A stretch of 64,000 nucleotides of DNA from Ischnura elegans (lineage: Eukaryota > Arthropoda > Insecta > Odonata > Coenagrionidae): contig NC_060251.1 of the NCBI RefSeq assembly GCF_921293095.1, positions 87,406,566-87,470,565 on the forward strand, read 5' to 3'. Position numbers and translations under genes: made by a program. The notes below the pieces were generated by a model. The model made no database searches. It saw nothing but the letters and a program-made list of their open reading frames with translations, and was not told the DNA's origin. Below, piece after piece: positions 23,110 to 34,700 of this stretch (positions within the stretch are counted from its first letter, which is position 1; each line of letters begins with the position of its first letter).

Positions 23110-25260
23110 ACAGCTGAACTGCACTTTGCCATCAGCAGCACTTGACTTCTCATGAAGTTCATCATGTTCTTCCAGGAAGACAAGCTATTGGAGCAAATGC
23201 TGTACTCACAATCAGAAATGGAGATTTTTAGAAGAAAAAAACAGTGCTTAGATTTGTCAAAGTTAGATCTTACTATGAGATGGGAGATGGCAGTAAGCTT
23301 GTACATCCTTAAATGAAAATTGACAATGTTGATGTCAGGGAGAACTAATATATGTATTGGAGTTCACAAGGCTTCAAAATCTTTCTTACTAAATACTCAA
23401 TTCTTTCAGCTCCATGCACAGACACACATCATTGCTACCATAAAAATTTTCTTGCCAATTCTATTCAAGAATAAGGGTATCATAAACATTTTGTGCTGGC
23501 TTCAGCTAAGTGAATGGGCAATGAGTCACAGTAAATCAGTTATTCATAGGGTGACGATGTACAGCAGTCTGGAGGCCTTCCCATTCAATTACATAGTCTC
23601 TTCTGAGATTACACCAAAAACCTAATCCTAGTTATTCGGACTAGATGTAGAAAGAAAGGAAGAAGAAAATAAAAGGCGAGGACAGACTAAAGCAGAAATG
23701 GAAGCTAAAGAGAGAGAATGCAGGAAGTTGACCAGAGGAAAAGGGAAGACACTTGAAGGAAAAGAGTAGGTGCACGAGTTAGTGGATGTTGTCACAGCAA
23801 GAAAGCCATTGCTGCTATATTTGCAGTTCTGACATTGCATGCTTGTTAAGAGTTAAAGGGCCAACATTTAACTGAATTTGTGGCATTAAAAGCCAATCTG
23901 GAGCTGCCAATAAACTGTTGGAGGAAAATGAAGAGAAAAAACACCCATCACACAAATCAGACAGCTTTTAAAAATAAAATGCATAATCTTGAAAAGTAAT
24001 GTATGAATACACAGTACAATTCAACTTGAGTTATCATGAGTCAGTTATGGTCTATATTTTCACAGAGTTTGGTTTATAGAGTTAATATTTCTTTCTCTGA
24101 GCCTATGGAACACCTGCTGGAAGAAACAACCATGTCAATTGAAGTGGCCCTTACTGAATACATAAATTTAACCTCATACCTTGTACAAGGCATTAAATAA
24201 AATGCTGAGAAAAATGAGTCAGAATAATTATTTATGGTGCTTTATTTAATTTTTGCTATATGCACAAAGTACATACATGATTGTTATTGCAGTACTGCTT
24301 CTTTGCGGCCAATGAGGTTTGAATAATAACTAGCATATTCTAAAAAAATCAATGGAAGCATAGAAAATGCCAATTAAAATTTACTATCCTTACAAGACAG
24401 GGATAGTTCAAGAAATACCAAGCATTGGGAGTATTATATTACAATGCACAGTTCATTGTCTGCGATAATTTACAAGCCACAACATTACAGTGGCAAAAGT
24501 CTTGTAAGAGATTTACACACTGAAATTTCACCGCTCAGAAATGATTTTTAAAAATCCAACGAAAGTTTCCAGCATGTGAAACTCAGAGGAAAATGCAGGC
24601 AGCACCAGCCCATCACAAAGGCTGAAATGTCAGCTTCAATGAAACGTGGTGGTAAACATCAATTATACACATGTAAGATCTTATCAATAAAATAGCAGGC
24701 AATGCTTGTGGCCACTTAACAAGTCCATTTGTGCCATGTACACGTGGTAACAGGTTTTTACACTTCATAAGTCACAAACTTCCGTGCATCAACAGGTCCC
24801 ACTTTCATCAAACATTACCACTGATTAGTTGTGGAGGGCAGCAGTTGATATCCTATCCTGAAATGAAAATTTCATTAAGTTCTTGCTTCAATGATGACAT
24901 AATGAAAAATGAATACATACATTTTTATGTTTAGGATACAACAAGCATTGAATTGGAAATGACAATGGGCTCATGCACCAATTTTATTGTATTGTTGACT
25001 TCTTTATAGCGCGACAAGTAAAGAGAGCCGTGTTTTTCCATTTTTCAATTTGTCCTCTCCTTCTTGAGCTATTCGCAACAAAAATTGATTGATTGATGGA
25101 CTATTCCTGTATGATGATGACATCATAAACCCATGTGGGCAGTTCACTTCTCATCCTTGTTCCTGGACATCATATGGTTCAATCTCTTTCAGACTCTTGT
25201 GATTGATTTCTTCCCTTGATAAAAAATTCTCCCTTAATTAGTAAAACAACAATATCTCTG
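23110..25260. other. no recognised feature
   Basis: Two kilobases of AT-rich intergenic DNA. The plus strand has short open frames (for example 23320-23625, 101 codons), but none shows splice-bounded coding character. TTTATT near 24241 could be a minus-strand polyadenylation signal, but no exon was found that it would serve. Confidence 0.45.
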
Positions 25261-25270
25261 ATGATGTCAC

Positions 25271-25458
25271 CAAGTGGATCTATGCGGGGGTGGGAGGGGG
25301 GGGGGAAGGGGGGTGGGGGGAGGTGGCTAAGGGGATCCGCCCTTGGTCATCCAATTTACACTATAGAATGGTAATTTTGTTCAGACCCGCATTACTTCTG
25401 GGAGCTTACCCCATATTTAGCCCCCCCCCCCCCCTTGTCCCTTCCTGGATCCATTACT
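25271..25458. mobile_element. hAT-like miniature element with G-rich and C-rich arms
   Basis: The 188-bp element is flanked by 8-bp duplications GATGTCAC (25263-25270 and 25459-25466). Its ends are weakly inverted, with GTGGATCTATG on the left and GGATCCATTAC on the right. The left arm contains a near-continuous G tract (about 25285-25325) and the right arm a run of about 16 C (25419-25434), so the two arms can pair or form G-quadruplexes. Confidence 0.65.
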
Positions 25459-25840
25459 GATGTCACCAACACATGAAAAGTGGGTGATAACTTTCATTTA
25501 TTCTTATTCCCAAATTTCAAGAGATTGGCTGAATCAGGAAAATTTTATTTTGCATATTACCTTAAAATTTTCTTCGATCTATCGAGTCCTTGAATGAAAT
25601 GTAATTTTGGGATTGACACCACAACCACTTGACCCATGGTTTTTTAAATTTCCACTTTCATCAATATTAAACACATTCTACTTATTAAAATAGACCCCCA
25701 TTTTGCAAAACACCACAATTGTTCCCCATTCCCACACAGAACTTCCCTTTTCAATATTTAATAACGTCTACTACCTTTCAACCTATCTGTAAATATATCC
25801 TCTTTTTCCTTCCCCTTTTCCAAGTACACAACATTCTTCC

Positions 25841-26305
25841 TAGGGCTGGCAGTATTTCAAATATAAGTACTTTAAAACGCGTATTTGAAATACATTTGTA
25901 ATTTGTATTTGCTATTTCAAATATGTACTCGGCCTGAATCTACCTTGTACTTTGTATTTCAAACACAGACTTTTGGTGTTTTCCCATTCTAAAATACATA
26001 AAAAATTAATTTGTAAAATACTTTTGAAGTAGTTCTGATAACACTTCTGTAACATTATGCTTCAGAGATTACTTAATTTTCGTTAGAATTGTTTTCTTTA
26101 TGCTTGCAACTACATATAAATAACATGCCATGGTAGGTTATATGTATTTTTTAAACCTCTCTTAGTTTCCATACAAATGTATTTTGAATTTTAAAAACAA
26201 CAAACAAGTATTTTATAGTTAAAATACTATTTTGTTGTTTATTCTTCAAATAACTTTGGAGCAGTATTTTGTATTCCAAATACATATTTTGTATCACTCC
26301 ATCTG
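25841..26305. mobile_element. AT-rich self-complementary element (TATTTCAAATA type)
   Basis: The stretch begins TAGGGCTGGCAGTATTTCAA and contains many copies of GTATTTGAAATAC or its complement in both orientations, ending with TATTCCAAATACATATTTTG. Such elements, common in animal genomes, are non-autonomous transposons with long imperfect inverted repeats. The target duplication was not identified, so borders are approximate. Confidence 0.45.
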
Positions 26306-26332
26306 AGTGATACCTGAAACATTATGGTATTT

Positions 26333-26580
26333 GGGGGAGGCGATTGACAACATAGTGCATGTGTACCAAGCTGAAAGGGTTGACAAAATCCAACATCAGC
26401 ATTAGCCTGCTCTCAAAGGCAGGTACTAAGGGCACCTCTGCTAAATGTTCCATCTGATTGATGCAGTGTTGCCCATTAAGTGTCTTCCATTTAACACTCA
26501 AGCAGGGATCGGGAAGTCTCTGAAAACTTTCTGGATTTGATCCCACTAAACACACAAGCCACCACAACAATCTGATCCCC
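26333..26580 (-). repeat. tRNA-derived SINE, family A, degraded copy
   Basis: Minus orientation. It shares with the copies at 47534-47831 and 52730-52983 the body phrases AGCCTGCTCT, AAGCAGGGATCG.G.AGTCTCTG, CTGGATTTGA.CCC (a decayed B box) and the tail TATGGTATTTGG. The tRNA-like head lies at the high-coordinate end. This copy is the most diverged of the three. Confidence 0.65.
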
Positions 26581-26589
26581 ACTGACAAG

Positions 26590-27540
26590 TTTCCAGGGAA
26601 GACATATGTAGTTGACATCACTTGGACTACCTTCCATCTAGCTCCAACCCGTCCACTTATGTGGCATGGGTGGCCCAACCACAAGCGATTGAGAATTATT
26701 CCCAGCAATGCAGCTCTGGGGGCTTTTAGAACACTCGGACCTTCTTTCCACCATGGCTATGTTGTAGCTTAAGGGTAAGGCCACTATCACTAACTGGATA
26801 CCTATTAGGTCGACAACTGGCATGTGAAAGCCAAAACCTACACATATGATAACATCCTAATTATGATAGTACCCATCTTGTGTTTCACATGTATTGATCA
26901 CCACATAAATGAATTTTTTGACTTTGAAGTGCAATTGCATATGAAAAAACGGAAATTTTTATATTGGTGATCACAAACATGTGGGCAAAGATATAACTAT
27001 CCAAGTATAAGGATACGGAAGTAGTTTCTACCACAATGGTGCAGCTTATAGATTTCTTACAGTGTAGTTATTATATATATTAGTTGTAATATATTTAAAA
27101 GGATGACACCATTATTTTGCCCATGTGATATTTTACAAGAATATGGCAATAAAATATATTTTTCCAAAATAATTGAGTGGGATTTTACTATTTAAGTATC
27201 CAACTGACTGAGATAGGTTTCCATGGAGTACTAAAGAAGCATTCTGCCAGCTTCCCTGGGGGCATTGAAAAATTGAAAGATTTTGATATGTTCACGGCCA
27301 AAGTCAAAAGTTAATAAATTTATATTGGACAATTCATGCAAACAGGACATTTGACTTAATTTCTCCAGGGTCTAATCTCATCTAATTTATGTCCACATGG
27401 AATAATGGTAAGGAATACAATCAACACATTGAAAATCAGAAAAAATGCATGAATTTAAAAAGCTTGGTGGAAAACTATTGGTCAAACAGGACACTTTGCA
27501 TTACAGTTTAAAACCCTGTTTACTCTCTTTTTAATAATGT
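26590..27540. other. no recognised feature
   Basis: AT-rich intergenic DNA without identifiable genes or repeats. Confidence 0.5.
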
Positions 27541-27563
27541 ATGAATAAACATGTAGCAATATT

Positions 27564-27693
27564 GAAGAAGGATTTGGTTCTTTCCCGGCGAATGCTGTTG
27601 ATGAAATCTTCTCGGGAAATCAGCCGGGTGATGATGGCCATTGATGGCAACAATGGCCATCATCACCCGGCTGATTTCCCGAGAAGATTTCAT
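27564..27693 (-). mobile_element. hairpin-tail retroinsertion with near-perfect stem
   Basis: The 130-bp insertion is flanked by perfect 14-bp direct repeats CATGTAGCAATATT (27550-27563 and 27694-27707). It consists of a 44-bp inverted repeat (27600-27643 paired with 27651-27694, the last base shared with the flanking duplication) around a 7-base loop, plus a single-copy tail of 36 bases (27564-27599). In minus orientation this is hairpin first, then tail, the same plan as 10456-10638 and 63291-63967. The arm contains GTGATGATGGCC, reminiscent of a hammerhead CTGATGA with stem, but no GAAA partner was seen. The arms look identical, so the event is young. Confidence 0.7.
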
Positions 27694-27709
27694 CATGTAG
27701 CAATATTAC

Positions 27710-28430
27710 CAAAGCAGTTTTAGTAATCCATTTAAAGGTAGACATGTTCAAATACTTCCTAATTATAGTGTCCTAAATAAAAGATAACTGATGTAAAATC
27801 CTACAAATTGGCATTTTGTCTTCACTAACAAGGGTGGCTGAATATGTCAAACTTGACAGGATGCAAAGGGTAACAATAGTATTGTTTATGGCACAGAGTT
27901 GACTTGGAATGACACTATGTAAGCCATCTACCTAGATAACTTTGTGTACATACACAGATCAACAAGTTAGGTAATAATTATAGGAAAACTAATATGCAGA
28001 TCATAACTATTTACATAAACAATGAGCCTTTAAATATAAATTGGAACTTTCATTTGAGTTCTTATATGTCCTCACACAAATTCCTAGAAATAATGATATT
28101 TTATAACCTTTCAACACTGCTTGATATTTTGTATCCAGTGATATTTATAATAGCCACGACATAACATACAGAGAAAATTGCTCCAGTATAACACATTCAA
28201 GAGGAATAAAGGAAGGCAGGTATGAAGGAGAAAACAATTTATCATCAAAATAACACTGGTCATTCCACACCAACTAGGATTGGAGTTGACCGCTGACCTC
28301 TCAGGCTCTGATGAAAATTAGTATGGGTGTTTTTCTACTCAAATAATATTTAACATTTTATGAACTTTGAGAAAATTGAAAATAACAGCCGAATCATGTG
28401 TCCCAAAATGGTGGTCTTTCAAAAACAGCA
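27710..28430. other. no recognised feature
   Basis: Intergenic DNA between the hairpin insertion and the end of the CSN6 transcript. No gene was identified. Confidence 0.45.
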
Positions 28431-28751
28431 TAAGATGTTTATTTCACACATTTTGAAAAGGAAGCAACACATAAGAGACGACTAATAAAAATACTAAATT
28501 TATAAAAATCCAAATACGAAGTCAACATAGTTTTGGTAGTTGTTTTGTTGGCAAAATTTATTATTAAATGATAACAATTTAAATATCCTTTATATTTAAG
28601 GGCCAACATCAGTCCAACTAGAAAACTTTTGAAATTAACTGAACTCCTGGGATATAGATTGCTTCCTCCAACACAATAGCAAGATAAGTCACTTAATTTC
28701 ATATAAAAATCAATAAGAATAGTTACCAAAAAATCCACTAATGGCACCCTC
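28430..28751 (-). other. CSN6 3' untranslated region (inferred)
   Basis: Downstream of the CSN6 stop codon the minus strand stays AT-rich. AATAAA-type signals occur near 28440 (GAAATAAACATC) and 28557 (TAATAAATTTTG). Either could end the transcript. The extent is inferred only. Confidence 0.4.
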
Positions 28752-31700
28752 TCAGAAGAACAGTCCCCTCATTCGACGGCCCATTCCTTGACGATCGTAC
28801 AAAATATTAAACTTGTTCACAAACTGATTAATGTCATTGCAGCCCTTGGTTATTGTCCCCAAATATGTCATAAGGCCCACATCATTGCATTGCTGAAAAG
28901 AAGGAAAAACAAGCTAAAATATGTACATGCTCTTTCTGCCAAGGGTACAAGAGAGGTATACATAACTTGAAAATGACTTTTAGGAGGTGAGCTTCAAAGG
29001 AGCTCTCAATTATAAGCATTGAACTACAAAGAAGCTCAACTATAAAAATTATATGCCCTCATGGACAATACACATAATGCCATGCGTTCCACAAAATTTA
29101 TAGCAGAGGTAGGTTTCAAACAATCTTTATCGCCCATGCTTTCCCCTCACTTGTCTGGGTGTTTCATATATTAAGATACTGGAACAGGAAAATTGCTAGC
29201 TCGGACTCACCATTAGAGCAATCAATACTTCAATACACATGAAATTTATAGACAGTTTCTCCATCATTAATTAGAAGGGGGAAGTAGCAAGGTTTTCTTA
29301 ATTAAGCTAGCCCCCTCAATAAGAATTATGTGAAGGAGCCTAAATTCATAAAATTCAAGTACACTACACATCTATTTTAAAACATGCATGAATTTATAAG
29401 CATCTCATTCTGAAGGTATTTTCCAAAATTTTAAATTAAGGCAGTGGAAGCCAGCAGAGACAAAAAATTAGCAATGCTTAATATCAACTGAGAAATTGAG
29501 CAGAGATTTTAATAGTCTATATTTCTCATTTTTTTCATGAGATCATGCAATGAAAGTTTATGATTTGGTTTCATATTACTTGATAGCTTGTCTAGCCAAG
29601 GGAAAGGCAGGTGAGGGAGAGTGTAGAGAACTGAGAAGACAACTTATTGAGACAAAAACTCGCAGAGATTTTAATAAAGCCACACATAACAATTTACCAA
29701 AAGTGCATATGATTAGCACTTCCACAATAATGAAATATGTTATAATTATAACAATATTTTATTAGCCCAGAGGACACAATACATCATGATACAATCGTAA
29801 GTGTAAACGGCACGTCAAAAGAAAATAAATTCATTACGTAAATGTTACAATTCACTGTATAGATATTCTTTTACACAATAAAAACACTTCCCAAGTAAAT
29901 ATGCTGACACTGTCTTTTTAAAAAGGCTAAAACTATCTATACTTTTAATGGATGCAGGTAATTTGTTGTACAATTTTGTAGACTTGAACTCAGGCCGTCT
30001 AGATAGTGTTCTGTATGATAATTTGAAATGAATGTCATGACCTCGGATAACGACCACAATCCATTCCAGAAACCTGGTCGTTATCCAAAATGTTCGCTAT
30101 CCAAAACAATTTCCCCATAAGAAATAAAGGAAATCGGAATAATTGATTCCTAGCTCCTATTGATTCGCTATCATATGAAAGTTACAGGCTATATAGGCAT
30201 TGTATTACATTGTATTACTTGTAGAGTTACTATTGTAGACATTGTATCCATTTGGGATCGCACATCACCGAACACAAACATGACCGCTACACAATACAGA
30301 TCTGTTTGCTAACCGAAATTTTGTTCACTATCCAAGGCAAATTATTGGTCGTTATCTGAATTGTTTGTTATCAGAGGCGTTTGCTAACCAAGGTTTCACT
30401 GTACATCTCCTGGTTTCGCATGAATGGATGCTATTATTCATAATAAAGGGACCTACGCCCAGAGCCATCTCTTGGCCAATACATTGGGCTACATCTGGGA
30501 GATATTGGTTGCATAATCCCCCCGCTAAAAACACTGAAGTTTTCACTCCTGATACTTCCCCTTTGAATTCGTTGATAGTGTAATCAATGAAAACATTGAA
30601 AATTACATAAGACTGAGCACACCTTACCTTACTCTTTTTGTATTTGTCACTACTTCACAGCTGGTTCCAGATTAAATCACAACTACATGGTTTTTAAATG
30701 AATTGTGAATAAATCTCCATTCATTTCGGAACTCTCTTCTTTCAGAATTCGGAAAGTTCTTTCAGAATAACAAGCTTGCATTCCATTCCACATTACTGAA
30801 AGCCTGTTCTTAGTCCTAAAACATGATAAATGTGTTTATTCTTCAACATTATTTTCCCGACAAAAAGCTTAAGGGCCCTTTCTTTGAGCTCTTGCTTTCC
30901 CTAAATTTGAATATTTCCTCGTAACTCCTCAGCTTTCCATTCTTTTATCTTCAAGATCATTTTAGATGCATGTGTCATTCAGTTTATGGTCCTAAAATGC
31001 TAACACTAATCCACTCTCTTCTTTTTGGGAAAATGATGATGGCAGTGGCACTGACTCCATGGGGCTTGAAGGGGCCTGAGCCCCTACAAAAATTTGTTTG
31101 GGGGGGGGAGGCCCAATAATTAAAGAAAATTAAATAACTTGAATCTAGCAATTTATTATTTTAATGATGGTTTAGGATTTGTTTCAATATAATCTTAGTA
31201 ATTTCAGAACTACATATTCACTGTTCTGTAATAGTGTATAAGCATAATTATTACTGTAAATTAAATTATTTTTTTACAAAAACATGGTGCTTGTTCATGC
31301 TTTGCTTCTTTTTTTAAGGCAAAAAATGTGTCAGGCTTGTTGAGTTTCCCGGAGTGTCGAGTATTCAGGTTTCTAATTCTGATCATATGACTCATCGAAA
31401 ATGATTTTAAAAACCTTTAAATTGCTCTATTTTTCATATAAAACTTAGAAAATTTCCCGGTGTAAGACCCCCAGTATGGCCCCCCAATATTTCTTATAAG
31501 TTGGCATCCCTGGATGATGCTATGTTTTCTCAAAGTCAATTGTTAAAATTCCTGTTGCATACACATCGCATGTGTTAGTAAAAATGAGTTAATATCATCT
31601 CTCCTGCATTTTTACTTAACCCTATATGAATATCGTAAATTCCGGATACATACTTTATTATTCTGTAGGACATTCATTGTGATTTCAAATATGATTCTTA

Positions 31701-34700
31701 AAATTGAAGCTCCTCTCTCATCCTTTTAGACTTCACTTTCCCCTTCAATTATTTTCTAAACAAGATTATTTCCATTGTATAATTCTGCCAGTTAACCTTT
31801 CCAACCCTTTTTTTCGTCTCATTTCAGTTATTGATCTGAATGGCTCCGTATCTTGGGCTCTGTTCCTTGATGTTGTTCTTCAACATCCTGAAGAGAGCTT
31901 CCCCTTTTTCACTTGAGAAGTTGTCTTGCACAACTTTGCAGATATTCTTCATCAAAATTTTTATCACGTATTTAATCATTCCTTATTTTCTTGTAGTTAA
32001 GCTGCCCTTATTCAATTTAGACATTCTTGTACCTCCTCCTTTTGTAAACGATTTTTCATGACTCATTCATGATTGGTTTTTCTATCATTGTTTGTCTAAG
32101 TATTTTTCTTGGCAGATTACCTTCTTCCAATTGCCCTGAGCCCAATTGCCCAAATATTTGGTCATTATCCGAATTATTTGTTATCAGAGGCGTTCGCTAA
32201 CCGAGGTTTCACTGTACATCTCCTGATTCCGCACGAATGGATGCTATTATTCATAATAAAGGGATCTACGCCCAGAGCCATCTCTTGGACAACACATAAT
32301 AATGATCTGTCTTGATAATGACGGTGTAAATGTCGAAACTAGTAGACTGTTAAAATAAAAGTTTGTGGAATAGTACTGTGTTTTGTTTCACCATGAATAT
32401 TTCATCGTTCCACCAAGTAACGCCCAAATCAGTTGATTTTATTCTTCCAAGAACTTAATTTGCAGCCCTTGATTCCACTACTCGTTTTTCCAGCAATCAT
32501 CAAATACTTTACAGGTAAGGTCCTCTTTTATTTTATTGCCTACTTCTTCTTAAAATGATAGTTGACATAAAGCTTCCTTGAGTTTGTCCACGAATCATAT
32601 ATCTTTTTCACAGTCCTCTTCGGTTTCTTGAATTTCAGATAAGATTTAATCATCAGAATTATGGTCACTATCACCATAGATTCAGTGCTCCACGATTACT
32701 TACTATTTCTACCCCTAAATTCTCAGGTGCAATGTTCAATGGGTTTCTCACTGTCTTTCCGTGGCCAAAGAGGGAGCAGTTTGCACATAGATGAAGGGAT
32801 GATATGCCACCACCGAAAACCATGTCTTTACAACCCATTTGTTAAAGTAGCAAGATGTGTAGTAGTCTCATTATAGAGTGAAAATTTTTAAAAATTTAAA
32901 AACACTTAATAACATAACAAAAAAACATAAAACACACCAAATAATTATTTACTTACATTGTAGAAATCTGCTCGGAAACGGGGTCCTTGAAGGACAGGCA
33001 GGCGGTGACTCAGGGAATATGCTTCTCTCATTACTTCATGATTGGTGGGGAGTTCACCAGACTGTACAGCTTGAACATATTGCAACACCAAACGCACTCT
33101 GCTATGTAACATCTTTATTGCACTGTGCTGGGCTTGAAGATGTTCTGCCACTGAACGAAAATGTATCAAGAAACATAGACATTAGTCAACTGATGACATT
33201 CATAAAATGAATTCAAGGGAACATCACCATAATAAAAAAAATCTTTTTCTTGAAATGTAGTGGAGAGATCTTCAAAAAGAATAATGTGATACATGCCTAC
33301 ATATTTAGATGTTTTCTATTCATGGTAGCACCTAATGATGGTGAAAAAATGATTTTTTTGGGTGGGTGTAACATGAACAAGAGGAAGATTGATATAATTT
33401 AGATATACTATGGGAGAAAAAAGGTATCCTGACAAATAGTGGCATGGTATCTCGCATATCAATAGTGGTAGCACACTACTGTGGCACCATGGTTGGTCTG
33501 CAATAAAATATTCTTCCTCTATGATGGCAGGCTAAAACTATGCACATGTGAAATTAAAACAAACTTCATCGTCTTCTTCTTACTACTGTACAAATTGGGG
33601 ATGATTTACCCACATCTTTCTGCACTGGTCACCTGAATTGTGGCGCATTACGTAACCCTTATCGAATGCTTTTGAAATGCTGTATATAATTTTAATGACG
33701 AAAAATACTTGCATTTTTCCTCTAACCACCGGTTTTTTCTTCAAGGTTCAACTATTTTATTGCATTTAACCATTTAGGAACTACAGGGTCTAACACCTGG
33801 GACAGAGTAGCTGCGTGTCCTAAGACCTTTTAAAGTATAATAGACAAAGATATTGCTACTTGTTTGAATTTCCCAAATCAAAATTTGACCTAAATATGCC
33901 ATCCAAGAGGAAACATATTTAATCGCACACCAGTAGTGAGAGCACAAATTTTTATGGGATACTTTTTCCCTCTAAAATGCACAAATTAAATGAAGCTGAT
34001 TTTAAGTACACTGGGACTAGCCATGGTGATAACTTTTATGGGAGTTATCCGCAATGCACAAAATGTGCGAAAAATTCACAAAGAAAAAATAATTCACCTT
34101 GACCAGGATTGACACTGAATTATATGCTTTACTTTGGTTTTCTAGGGTCAGATCTCATCCTCCACAATCTGCTTAATAACAGGAAATAGCAGTTTCTGTT
34201 GAACTACTCTTTATGGGATAGCATGACATGTACGTTAGCGAGAAACCTGGGGACTTATCATCATGTGAAAAGCAATAAAAGCTGAGCAGAAATGATACCT
34301 CAGAGATATAAAACTTGCTTTAAAGAAGGCACCTTGATCAGATCAAACACTAGACAATTAGACTCTAACAACATAAGACTTGCAACCAGAAAACATGCCT
34401 TGTTGCTACCTGAAATACAATTAAATTTGAAGAATGCATTACAATTTGCTCAAGCCACCATATTACCACAGTTTAATGGGTCCAAGGAAGAACCTTGTGT
34501 TGATACAAGCAAAAAGAAGACCATATCGTATGAGTGTAGAATTCAAGCCAGCTTTACTGCCTATGAGTTGAATTGCAAGGGAAAAGTAAATATATTTATA
34601 AAATTAGCTAGTAAGAGTCATTATGCTGAAAGTGGAATTCAAAAAAGAGAAAAATAATCATGCAGAATAGGTACTTAACAATTCAACACTATCAACTCAC

